6,126 nucleotides of DNA from Candidatus Binatia bacterium (GTDB taxonomy: Bacteria > Desulfobacterota_B > Binatia > UBA9968 > JAJDTQ01). The notes under the pieces were generated by a model. The model was not told the origin of the DNA and did not search any database. It saw only the letters and a program-made list of their open reading frames with translations. Each line of letters starts with the position of its first letter. Position 1 is the first letter of the stretch. The stretch covers positions 1-6,126 of the forward strand of contig JAJDTQ010000063.1 of the NCBI GenBank assembly GCA_022827045.1. The letters are read 5' to 3'. The position numbers were made by a program, and so were the translations under genes. This document shows, one piece after another, positions 1 to 5,688 of this stretch.

Positions 1-102
1 CTGCTGCCACTCGCCCACCACGAAGAACGGCCGGACGGGCGGGAACAGCAGCACCACCACGATGGCGCCGACGACGATCCCGACGATGTAGGATCGGTTC
101 AT
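1..102 (-). CDS. hflC: HflC, SPFH-domain membrane protease regulator (N-terminal part only)
   Basis: Only the first 34 codons are present; the gene continues beyond the left edge. The start is the ATG at 102-100, which shares one base with the hflK stop codon (TAATG). An AGGAGG ribosome binding site at 114-109, inside the end of hflK, lies 6 bases upstream. The peptide begins MNRSYIVGIVVGAIVVVLL, an N-terminal membrane anchor (about residues 5-20), and continues PVRPFFVVGEWQQ, matching the point where HflC enters its SPFH domain (FVVxEGE-like in known HflC). In characterised bacteria HflC pairs with HflK in a large inner-membrane complex that surrounds and modulates the FtsH protease. The identification rests on the position directly after hflK, the anchor and the short SPFH entry motif. 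The one-base overlap suggests translational coupling, which would suit a protein made in equal amounts with HflK. Confidence 0.85.
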   Translation of the reverse strand, partial: MNRSYIVGIVVGAIVVVLLFPPVRPFFVVGEWQQ

Positions 103-1136
103 TACTTGCCTCCTGCTCCGGGAAACCCCGCCATGCCCTTGAGCGGCAGCAGCGGCACCACGTTCTTGGCCCCCTGGGAATCCACGATGATCTTGTCGAC
201 CTTGGGAAGAACGCGCTCGATAGCCTCGAGATGCATACGTTCTCGTGTGACCTGCGGCGCCTTGCGGTATTCGGTCAGCACCGCATTGAAACGCGAGCCG
301 TCACCCTTGGCCCTCAACGTCCGCTCCTCCTTGTATGCCTCGGCCGCCTGGACGATTTCCTGGGCCTCGCCGCGGGCCTTGGGGATAAGGTCTTCGCGGT
401 AGCCCCGTGCCTGGTTGATGAGCTTCTCGCGGTCCTCGCGCGCCCGCACCACCTCGTCGAAGGCGTCCTTTACCTGGCTGGGGGCCTCCACCGTCTGGAG
501 CTTCACCTCGGTGATCTGAATGCCCGACTGGTAGGTGTCCATAAGCTGCTGCAGGAACTCCTGGGTCTCGGTCTGCACCCGGTCCCGGCCCACGGTGAGC
601 ACCTCCTCGATGGTGGTGTTGCCGACCCGGCTGCGCAGGGCCACTTCCGTGGCCGCCTGAAGCGTGGCCACCGGGTCCCGGAGCTTGAACAGGAACTGCT
701 CCGGGTTCTTGACCCGGTACTGCACGGTGAGCTGCGCACTGACGATGTTCTCGTCGCCGGTCAGCATCAACGACTCGGCCGGTATGAGGCGCACCAGGTT
801 CGGGCGTAGCGGGTTGCTGCGGAATCCCACCTCCAGGCGGCGGATTTCGGCGACGTTGACCTTGCGCAGCTCCTCAATGGGCCAGGGTATATGGTAGTTC
901 AGACCGGCGGTGGAGATTCGCGCCACCTTGCCGAACCGCGTCACGACACCTTCCTCGCCGGGCTGAATGGTGTAAACGCCGCTGGCCAGCCAGATGACGG
1001 CGATGGCCCCGGCGATGAGAAAGGGCACGCCCGACTTCAGGAAACCGGGCAACTCGGGCAACCGCGAGAGCAGGTCCTCCCAATCCGGCCCGCTCTGCTG
1101 CCGTCGCCCCCAAGGGCCCTCGGATCCGCCTTGCAT
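102..1136 (-). CDS. hflK: HflK, SPFH-domain regulator of the FtsH protease
   Basis: This 344-residue protein is an HflK homologue; with HflC it forms the inner-membrane complex that modulates FtsH proteolysis. The N-terminus (residues 1-36) is short and polar and includes PWGRR and a PDWEDLLSRL segment like the HflK lead-in. One membrane segment spans about 37-56. The SPFH/band-7 domain follows from about 57 (YTIQPGEEGVVTRFGK) and contains the typical GDENIVSAQLTVQYRV stretch at 127-142. A charged Glu/Arg/Ala-rich helical region, probably coiled coil, covers about 225-300. The end (KIIVDSQGAKNVVPLLPLK) is the usual HflK tail. It is shorter than the E. coli protein (419 residues), mostly because the Gly-rich N-terminal stretch is missing. 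The ATG at 1136-1134 is preceded by AAAGGAGCT (1149-1141), a good ribosome binding site. The gene lies 71 bases after the acyltransferase gene and overlaps hflC by one base. Confidence 0.95.
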   Translation of the reverse strand: MQGGSEGPWGRRQQSGPDWEDLLSRLPELPGFLKSGVPFLIAGAIAVIWLASGVYTIQPGEEGVVTRFGKVARISTAGLNYHIPWPIEELRKVNVAEIRRLEVGFRSNPLRPNLVRLIPAESLMLTGDENIVSAQLTVQYRVKNPEQFLFKLRDPVATLQAATEVALRSRVGNTTIEEVLTVGRDRVQTETQEFLQQLMDTYQSGIQITEVKLQTVEAPSQVKDAFDEVVRAREDREKLINQARGYREDLIPKARGEAQEIVQAAEAYKEERTLRAKGDGSRFNAVLTEYRKAPQVTRERMHLEAIERVLPKVDKIIVDSQGAKNVVPLLPLKGMAGFPGAGGK

Positions 1137-1185
1137 GAATAGCTCCTTTGTCTGCGTCCCGAATTAATGGGAAGGCTCTAAAGGG

Positions 1186-1215
1186 ACTCTACCATTGCGC
1201 GCCGGGATCAGGCAA
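1186..1215 (-). promoter_or_regulatory. Candidate sigma70-type promoter for hflKC
   Basis: On the minus strand, TTGCCT (1215-1210) is followed after 18 bases by TAGAGT (1191-1186). Each box matches 4 of 6 consensus positions. The predicted transcript start near 1179 would give an untranslated leader of about 43 bases before hflK. The -35 box overlaps the TGA stop (1210-1208) of the acyltransferase gene, so hflKC could be transcribed alone or by read-through from that gene. Confidence 0.4.
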
Positions 1216-2197
1216 CGTTCCCTGAGCCCGGCGGCCCGGACCGCCGCCCCAGCCTGACCGTGAGCCAGTACCATTGATCCGGATAGCGACGCACGAGTGC
1301 CTCCAGCAATCTCATGATGCGGCCGGTGTTGGCGGCCAGGTCCGCACTCAATTCCGCGCTCCGGACCATCTCCATTTCAGGCTCGATGACCAGTTGCAGC
1401 CGGCCTTCACGGCCGCGCACGAGATAGATCGGCACCACGGCTGCGCGCGTGCGGAGCGCCAGGCTCACGAATCCCCGGGCGGTCCGGACGGGCTGCCCGA
1501 AGAGGGTCGTCTCCAGTTCACCGCGCTTGAGGTTGTCGGCCAGCATGACGACGATGCCGTTGTCACGGAGGGCGGTCAGGATCCCGCCTACGGCCTGACG
1601 GCGGGGAAGGGAAGGGATGAGCTCGACGTGGAACGACCGGCTGTGGTGGCGCACCAGGTTCGCGAGTCTCTCGTCGTCCACGAAACGTATCAGGCCGTGG
1701 ACGGGGTGTCCGGCTACTCCCATGGCGGCCGGGAGGAGCACGAAGTTGCCCAGGTGGAAGCCCAGCGCGATGACGCCGTGGCCTTTGGAGAGGGCCGCCT
1801 CCAGGTGCTCGAGGCCACGGATGTCGAGAACCTCCTGTAGCCGTCCGGGGCAACCCATCTGCACCAGACAATCGAGGACGTTGTCGGCGATGCTCCGCTG
1901 CACACCTTTGGCGAGGGCGCGCTTGGCGGCGGTCGTGTAGGAATCGCCGAAGGCGGCGTCCATCACGGCGACGATGCGCCGCCGCGGCACGGCGCAGAAA
2001 ACCACGAAACCAACGGCCGGCGTGAAGATCCGCTTGAACCGGTCCGGCCGCATCACCCCCAGGACCCGGAGAAGCAGGCGCCAGAGCCCCTCGCCCACCC
2101 GGTACGCGAGCCACCGGGCGGTCGTGACCGGGCGCGTCGCGTCCTCCGTCGAGGGGCCGGAGGCGTGGTCGCGGGCGCTGTCAGCGGACGGCGGCAA
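1208..2197 (-). CDS. LpxL/HtrB-like lysophospholipid/lipid A acyltransferase family protein
   Basis: The 329-residue protein belongs to the bacterial lipid A acyltransferase (LPLAT) family, whose known members attach fatty acyl chains to lipid A precursors at the inner membrane. Supporting features are the N-terminal ARWLAYRVGEGLWRLLLRVLG segment (about 27-47), a hydrophobic patch at 57-70, the block GVIALGFHLGNFVLLP (141-156), the block VVMLADNLKRGELETTLFGQPVRTARG (216-242, equivalent to the D-Q...FFG-P...G region), AAVVPIYLVR (252-261), and YPDQWYWLTVRLGRR near the end (305-319). Family members usually have His-x4-Glu/Asp; here His148 is present but position 153 is Val (GTG codon), so the second member of the catalytic pair appears to be missing. 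The usual DQ is DN (221-222). The start is TTG at 2197-2195, supported by GGAGA at 2207-2203, 5 bases upstream; no better in-frame start was seen before the conserved region. A true lipid A acyltransferase, another lipid acyltransferase or an inactive homologue are all possible. Confidence 0.82.
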   Translation of the reverse strand: MPPSADSARDHASGPSTEDATRPVTTARWLAYRVGEGLWRLLLRVLGVMRPDRFKRIFTPAVGFVVFCAVPRRRIVAVMDAAFGDSYTTAAKRALAKGVQRSIADNVLDCLVQMGCPGRLQEVLDIRGLEHLEAALSKGHGVIALGFHLGNFVLLPAAMGVAGHPVHGLIRFVDDERLANLVRHHSRSFHVELIPSLPRRQAVGGILTALRDNGIVVMLADNLKRGELETTLFGQPVRTARGFVSLALRTRAAVVPIYLVRGREGRLQLVIEPEMEMVRSAELSADLAANTGRIMRLLEALVRRYPDQWYWLTVRLGRRSGPPGSGNVA

Positions 2198-2261
2198 AGC
2201 TGTCTCCGAGGGTCCGGGCGCGGGTGTCTGGCCGAGGGAAAATGCCAGGTTTTAAGGCGAG

Positions 2262-2290
2262 TTGACACGTATCCGGCTGTGCCATAGGCT
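2262..2290 (+). promoter_or_regulatory. Sigma70-type promoter for the amidohydrolase gene
   Basis: A perfect -35 box TTGACA (2262-2267) is followed after 17 bases by TAGGCT (2285-2290), which keeps the three most conserved -10 positions (T1, A2, T6). The predicted transcript start near 2297 gives a leader of about 40 bases. It lies in the 139-base gap between the divergent acyltransferase and amidohydrolase genes. No equally convincing promoter was found on the minus strand for the acyltransferase. Confidence 0.6.
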
Positions 2291-2336
2291 ACTCGGGCGC
2301 AAGCGACCAAGGTGACACACGGGAAAGGAGATGGCA

Positions 2337-3485
2337 ATGCCTCCGGTCATCGATTCCGACGGACACTATCACGAGCCCTTCTACCTCTTCGACGAGTTCA
2401 TCGAGAAGGAATATTTCGCCAAGCGGCCGCGGGTCCTGGCCATCCGCGATCATGTCCTGGAAGGGGGCCGGTGGGTCGTGGAGGGCCGGGTGGTGCCGCG
2501 GATCCCGTTCTCCAGGGGCGTGAGCGCAGGCGGCTTCGAATACATGAGCCCGCGCCACAAGCAGATGCACATGAAGGACAACACGCTGGACGACACGGAA
2601 GGCCGGCTCAAGGACATGGAGCTCCTGGGCGTGGACATCCAGGTGATCTATCCCACCACCATGGTGTTCGTCTCGGACGTGGAGGACAAGGATCTGGCCA
2701 CGGCCATCTGCCGCGCCCACAACAACTATGTCGCCGACCGCTGCAACCGGGCTCCGGACCGTCTCAAGGGCATCGCGCTGGTGCCGCTGCAGGATCCCGG
2801 CTCGGCGGTGGAGGAAATGCGCCGGGCCACTCGGGAGCTGGGCCTGGTGGCGGTGACGATTCCGGGCCTCGTGGGCACCAGGCCGCTGCATTCCAGAGAG
2901 TTCGAGCCCTTCTTCAAGGCGGCCAACGACCTCGACTGCCCCATCGGCTTCCATGCCGTCACCGGCATGCACGATACCCCCTGGGCGGACTGCTTCAAGG
3001 ACTTCTTCTCGACGCACATCACCGCCATGCCGTTTTCCATGATGGTGGCGCTGATGTCCGTGACCCGCATGGGGCTGATGGAGGACCTGCCCAACTTGCG
3101 CTTCGCATTCCTTGAGATCGACGGACAGTGGCTCCACTACTGGGCCAACTGGGTCAACCGCCACGTGCAGGACCTCCCGCGGGTGTCCGGCGGCCATCAC
3201 CGGGAGCAGGACTGGGGCGACGAGCCCTACCTGCTGCCGGAGGGCGTCAAGAACCCCCATGAGTACATCCAATCCGGCCGGTTCCTGTCCGGCTACAGCG
3301 AGCACGAGGACCTGCGCTACCTCATCGACCACCTCGGGCCGAGGGCGTTCATGTACGCCAGCGACTACCCCCACGGCGATACCGAATGGGAGCGCGTCCA
3401 CGAGACCCGCGAACTGACGAGCCTCACCCAGGAAGAGAAGGACGATATCCTGGGCAACAACGCGGCCCGATTCTACAGGCTGTAG
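2337..3485 (+). CDS. Amidohydrolase-2 family metal-dependent hydrolase
   Basis: This is a TIM-barrel metal-dependent hydrolase of the amidohydrolase-2 (ACMSD-like) family, 382 residues from the start chosen here. The family hydrolyses or decarboxylates small organic, often aromatic or cyclic, compounds; the substrate cannot be read from the sequence. Visible family elements are the N-terminal metal-binding stretch VIDSDGHYHEP (4-14, with Asp8, His10 and His12), IGFHAVTG (203-210, with His206), a THITAMPF region (His227), LRFAFLEIDGQW (254-265), and MYASDYPHGD (339-348) carrying the likely metal-binding or catalytic Asp343. The C-terminus EEKDDILGNNAARFYRL is the standard ending. Two in-frame ATGs exist, at 2331 and 2337. 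AAAGGAG (2324-2330) abuts the first directly but sits 6 bases before the second, so 2337 is preferred. There is no signal peptide, so the enzyme is likely cytoplasmic. It appears to be a single-gene unit, convergent with the next gene. The TctC/Bug-type gene nearby may relate to the same carboxylate metabolism, but that is a guess. Confidence 0.92.
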   Translation: MPPVIDSDGHYHEPFYLFDEFIEKEYFAKRPRVLAIRDHVLEGGRWVVEGRVVPRIPFSRGVSAGGFEYMSPRHKQMHMKDNTLDDTEGRLKDMELLGVDIQVIYPTTMVFVSDVEDKDLATAICRAHNNYVADRCNRAPDRLKGIALVPLQDPGSAVEEMRRATRELGLVAVTIPGLVGTRPLHSREFEPFFKAANDLDCPIGFHAVTGMHDTPWADCFKDFFSTHITAMPFSMMVALMSVTRMGLMEDLPNLRFAFLEIDGQWLHYWANWVNRHVQDLPRVSGGHHREQDWGDEPYLLPEGVKNPHEYIQSGRFLSGYSEHEDLRYLIDHLGPRAFMYASDYPHGDTEWERVHETRELTSLTQEEKDDILGNNAARFYRL

Positions 3486-3519
3486 GAGGCTCGGTGCGGG
3501 TCCCGGGCGATCCGGGGTG

Positions 3520-3828
3520 TCAGGGAAAGAAAGTCAGCTTTAACAGCAAGGCCAGGATGGCCGGGCCCATGGTGAAGGTGCCGAATTTCGTCACCGCCAC
3601 TTCGCGTCTGAGATCGGCGATGTCCTGTTTCAGTTCGGCCTTGTCCTGCTTCGACTCGGACCTCACGGCGACGATCTCGGCTCTGAGCTCGGCTTTGACC
3701 TCGGCGAGGTCATCCTTGGTGGCCAGTCGCTCGAAATCAGGCATCGCTGCCGCGGCCGCACGTGCCTTTTTCTCGGATGCTCCGGCTTCGATCAAGGCAT
3801 CGTAGAGTTCCGTAAAGATCAGGCTCAT
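3520..3828 (-). CDS. Small coiled-coil protein with C-terminal membrane anchor (DUF1640-like)
   Basis: The 102-residue protein starts MSLIFTELYDALIEAGASEKKARAAA and has a KDDLAEVKAELRAEI-type repeat region. Residues about 35-80 are predicted from the residue pattern to be a long charged coiled coil with heptad-like Leu/Ile/Val spacing. A hydrophobic segment (about 83-99, ending ILALLLKLTFF) looks like a C-terminal membrane anchor. This layout and the LATKxDLAEVKAELRAEI wording are typical of small DUF1640/CCDC90-like proteins that are common in bacteria and have no defined function; the assignment is from memory of the family. The ATG at 3828-3826 is preferred over an in-frame upstream start at 3876 because GGAGA (3840-3836) sits 7 bases before it, and because the extra N-terminal residues (LVPNPPPETRAGDET) look like untranslated leader. 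The gene converges on the amidohydrolase gene, with 34 bases between the stops. It appears to be transcribed alone. Confidence 0.78.
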   Translation of the reverse strand: MSLIFTELYDALIEAGASEKKARAAAAAMPDFERLATKDDLAEVKAELRAEIVAVRSESKQDKAELKQDIADLRREVAVTKFGTFTMGPAILALLLKLTFFP

Positions 3829-3876
3829 GGTCTCATCTCCGGCCCGGGTTTCCGGTGGAGGGTTCGGCACCAGCAT

Positions 3877-3905
3877 ATGTCACCAGGAAGCGCGGGTAAT
3901 GTCAA
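3877..3905 (-). promoter_or_regulatory. Candidate promoter for the small coiled-coil protein gene
   Basis: On the minus strand a perfect TTGACA (3905-3900) is followed after 17 bases by TGACAT (3882-3877), which matches only 3 of 6 -10 positions. A nearby TATGCT (3877-3872) is a better -10 match, but at 22 bases its spacing is too long. The predicted leader is about 40 bases. The -35 box is strong and the -10 box weak, so the exact site is uncertain. Confidence 0.35.
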
Positions 3906-3984
3906 ACTAAATGAACGGCTGTTCCACATTGTCTCTAACTCAGGATCGGCGTTGCCGGGCCAATCCTTAGCGTCGGACGTTGCC

Positions 3985-4000
3985 CGGCGTTGACACGCCG
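3985..4000. repeat. Perfect 6-bp inverted repeat over the -35 box (possible operator)
   Basis: CGGCGTTGACACGCCG is a palindrome with 6-base arms (3985-3990 and 3995-4000) around a 4-base centre (TGAC). It contains the whole TTGACA -35 box of the downstream TctC/Bug-type gene. A second inverted pair, GCCGGGC (3954-3960) and GCCCGGC (3982-3988), lies just upstream and overlaps it. Binding by a dimeric regulator would block the promoter. This is inference from symmetry and position only; no regulator gene is present in the window. Confidence 0.35.
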
Positions 4001-4019
4001 CGAAGCCGTGTGATAGCTT
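3990..4019 (+). promoter_or_regulatory. Sigma70-type promoter for the TctC/Bug-type gene
   Basis: TTGACA (3990-3995) is followed after 18 bases by TAGCTT (4014-4019), which keeps T1, A2 and T6 of the -10 consensus. The predicted start near 4026 gives a leader of about 51 bases that ends in a strong ribosome binding site. The 248-base gap 3829-4076 holds this promoter, the candidate promoter on the other strand and the inverted repeats; no further gene was seen in it. Confidence 0.55.
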
Positions 4020-4076
4020 TGCGCCCTTCGTTGTGCGGAAGATGGGCCAATTTCAAAGCATTTTCAGGAGGTTCCC

Positions 4077-5057
4077 ATGATGCGTCGGTATTATATCGCC
4101 GTGCTTGCCGTGCTGTTGCTGGTTCTGACGGCGGCTCCGGTGTCCCTCGCCGCCAAGGACGACAAGTTTCCCAACAGGACCATTACGTGGTTGATCAACG
4201 CGGCTCCGGGTGGCGGGTTCGACCTCCACAGCCGGGCGGTAGCCCGGGTCATGAGGAAGAAGCTCGGCGTCAACATCATCGTCAGGAACGTGCCCGGCGC
4301 GGGCGGCATAATCTCGTGGAACCTGCTGACAAAGGCCAAGCCCGACGGCTACACCATCGGCATCGTCAACCTGCCCGGCGCCATCGTCAGCCAGCTCTTC
4401 AAGGAGACGCAGTACAAGCTCAACGAGTTCAGCTGGATCGGCCGCATCTCCGCGGGCAGGTACATCTGGGCGTCGGGAAAGCAGTACAATCTCCGAAAGC
4501 TTGAGGACTTTCAGAAGGCAAAGGAAGTGCTCATCACTTCATCGGGGGTGGGCACCACCGGTTGGGTCACCGCCACGCTGACGGCCTCGACCATGGGCTT
4601 CAAGCCCAAGTTCATCATGGGCTACGCCGGCGCGCCCGCTTCGAACATGGCGATCGTGCGCGGGGAGGGGCACGCCCGCGGCCTGGGGCTGGACTCTCCG
4701 GGCCAGATGGCCTTCGTGAAGGATGGATCCCTGGTCCCAACCTGGGTGTACCTCAAGAAGCGCGACCCCAGATACCCGGACGTGCCTACGGTGGGTGAGC
4801 TAGGGTTTCCCCAGTTGAGCGTGCTGGCCGCCAGCCGCGTGGTGGCCGCGCCACCGAAGACCCCGAAGGATCGCATGGCGATCCTCATCAAGGCCTTCCG
4901 CGAAGCCATTGAAGACCCCGAGACCCAGGCGGCCTTCAAGGCCATGAAGGCCATGACCCTGCCCATCTACGGTGACGACTGGCTGGTCGAGATGAAGACC
5001 ATGTTCGACCTGATCCAGGCCAACGCGGAAACCTTCAAAAAGGCCCTGAAGAGGTAG
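4077..5057 (+). CDS. Tripartite tricarboxylate transporter (TctC/Bug family) solute-binding protein
   Basis: This 326-residue protein is a periplasmic solute receptor of the TctC/Bug family, which usually captures carboxylates or similar organic anions for a TctA/TctB membrane pair. A Sec signal peptide is clear: MMRR, a hydrophobic core at about 5-19, and a likely signal peptidase I site near AAPVSLA-AK (about residue 25). The mature part shows family hallmarks: FPNRTITWLINAAPGGGFD (31-49, equivalent to the PGGxxD ligand loop), VPGAGGIISWNLLTKAKPDGYTIG (72-95), and YPDVPTVGELGF (233-244). The length is normal for the family. AGGAGG (4066-4071) lies 5 bases before the ATG at 4077; a second ATG at 4080 is equally usable and changes the protein by one residue. 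A strong terminator 40 bases after the stop shows it is a single-gene unit without tctA or tctB. It may serve a transporter encoded elsewhere, or act as a sensor like some orphan Bug proteins. The ligand is unknown. Confidence 0.93.
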   Translation: MMRRYYIAVLAVLLLVLTAAPVSLAAKDDKFPNRTITWLINAAPGGGFDLHSRAVARVMRKKLGVNIIVRNVPGAGGIISWNLLTKAKPDGYTIGIVNLPGAIVSQLFKETQYKLNEFSWIGRISAGRYIWASGKQYNLRKLEDFQKAKEVLITSSGVGTTGWVTATLTASTMGFKPKFIMGYAGAPASNMAIVRGEGHARGLGLDSPGQMAFVKDGSLVPTWVYLKKRDPRYPDVPTVGELGFPQLSVLAASRVVAAPPKTPKDRMAILIKAFREAIEDPETQAAFKAMKAMTLPIYGDDWLVEMKTMFDLIQANAETFKKALKR

Positions 5058-5096
5058 TCCGTCTGCGGCGGAACGCCTGTCCCGCGACGTGAAACG

Positions 5097-5130
5097 AAAG
5101 GGGCAAGTCCGTTTTGGACTTGCCCCTTTT
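5097..5130 (+). terminator. Strong intrinsic terminator after the TctC/Bug-type gene
   Basis: A perfect 14-bp stem (AAAGGGGCAAGTCC at 5097-5110 and GGACTTGCCCCTTT at 5116-5129) encloses the loop GTTTT, and the right arm ends in TTTT (5127-5130). It begins 40 bases after the stop codon. The A-rich left foot and T-rich right foot mean it could also work in the other direction, although no minus-strand gene is nearby. Confidence 0.88.
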
Positions 5131-5195
5131 CTGTCGCCGCGAAAATGCTATGAACATATCGCCCACGAATCGTTTCCACGGGAGGAGAGGAGTTC

Positions 5196-5630
5196 ATGAA
5201 GATCGAAGGCAGCTATCAGTTCAACGCCCCGCGCGAGCGGATCTGGGAGATCCTGCAGGATCCCAAGATCATGGCCCAGTGCATGCCCGGTTGCGAGAGC
5301 ATGGAAGAGATCGGCCCGGACCAGTACGAGGCCACGGTCAAGGTCGGCATCGCGGCGGTCAAGGGGAGCTACAAGGCCAAGGTGGCCATCAAGGAGAAGC
5401 AGGCCCCCAGCCACTACGTGCTCAGCGGCCAAGGCTCCGGCGGCCCGGGTTTCATGCAGGGCGACCTCGTAATCGACCTGGAGGAGAACGGCGACTCGGG
5501 CACCACGCTGCGCTACAGCACCGACGCCAAGATCGGCGGGCTGATCGCCGGGGTGGGCCAGCGCATGCTGGGCGGCGTCGGCAAGATGATGGTGGACCAG
5601 TTCTTCAAGAAGATGGAGGGGTTCGTGTAG
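5196..5630 (+). CDS. CoxG-like SRPBCC-family protein
   Basis: The 144-residue protein matches the CoxG family (carbon monoxide dehydrogenase subunit G-like), which has the SRPBCC/START-like ligand-pocket fold. The start MKIEGSYQFNAPRERIWEILQDP and the following IMAQCMPGCESMEEI (about 26-40) are the family hallmark F-x-AP-x-x-x-VW...L-DP...CLPGC. The C-terminal part, RMLGGVGKMMVDQFFKKMEGFV, also fits. CoxG in Oligotropha has been linked to membrane attachment of CO dehydrogenase. Many CoxG-like proteins occur without cox genes and have no known role, and no cox genes are seen here. The protein has no signal peptide and is probably cytoplasmic or membrane-peripheral. The ATG at 5196 follows a purine-rich ribosome binding region, GGAGGAGAGGAG (5181-5192); GGAGGAG is 8 bases upstream, whereas the nearer AGGAG is only 3. 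A terminator separates it from the gene before. No convincing promoter was found in 5131-5180. The stop codon adjoins a REP-like palindrome. Confidence 0.88.
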   Translation: MKIEGSYQFNAPRERIWEILQDPKIMAQCMPGCESMEEIGPDQYEATVKVGIAAVKGSYKAKVAIKEKQAPSHYVLSGQGSGGPGFMQGDLVIDLEENGDSGTTLRYSTDAKIGGLIAGVGQRMLGGVGKMMVDQFFKKMEGFV

Positions 5631-5682
5631 GGGCGGGTTTCAAACCCGCGCGGCTTCGCATGGCACGATGTGCGGGTTTTTT
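5631..5682. repeat. REP-like palindromic element after the CoxG-like gene
   Basis: Directly after the stop codon, GCGGGTTT (5633-5640) and AAACCCGC (5642-5649) form a near-perfect palindrome around one C, and GCGGGTTT recurs at 5672-5679. The palindrome preceded by GTAGGGGCGGGTTT resembles a short intergenic element, GGGGCGGGTTTNAAACCCGCC, that I recall from several high-GC environmental genomes. If it is one, the right half here is cut short or changed after AAACCCGC. Only one copy is present, so repetition in the genome is inferred. Confidence 0.45.
5642..5682 (+). terminator. Probable intrinsic terminator after the CoxG-like gene
   Basis: AAACCCGC (5642-5649) pairs with GCGGGTTT (5672-5679) across a 22-base loop that may hold extra weak pairs, and a run of six T (5677-5682) follows. 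The left arm can instead pair with the GCGGGTTT just upstream (5633-5640), so two hairpins compete. The T run and the position before the next promoter support termination; the long loop lowers confidence. Confidence 0.6.
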
Positions 5683-5688
5683 CTGATC

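Noticed and set aside
231..809. Plus-strand open frame of about 192 codons opposite hflK
   Set aside because: It is antisense to a clear hflK gene, shows no family resemblance and has no convincing ribosome binding site.
2312..3115. Plus-strand open frame of about 267 codons in another frame over the amidohydrolase gene
   Set aside because: It overlaps the recognised enzyme, is rich in Gly/Arg/Ala/His and matches no known family; it is a frame shadow.
2289..3401. Long open frame on the minus strand (about 370 codons) opposite the amidohydrolase gene
   Set aside because: It is a shadow of a high-GC gene: composition is His/Val/Gly/Glu-rich with no recognisable domain, while the plus-strand frame shows a complete, well-conserved enzyme with a ribosome binding site.
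3502..3516. Small inverted repeat CCCGG-GCGAT-CCGGG between the convergent stops, considered as a two-way terminator
   Set aside because: The stem is only 5 bp and no T run follows on either strand, so it does not qualify as an intrinsic terminator.
3829..4076. Searched for small genes, RNA genes or CRISPR-type repeats in the 248-base gap
   Set aside because: Only promoters and short inverted repeats were seen; there are no tRNA-like arms, no repeated spacers and no short frame with a ribosome binding site.
5127..5154. Possible promoter for the CoxG-like gene (TTTTCT with TATGAA, 16-base spacing)
   Set aside because: The -35 match is poor and overlaps the T run of the terminator; it is too weak to list as a feature.
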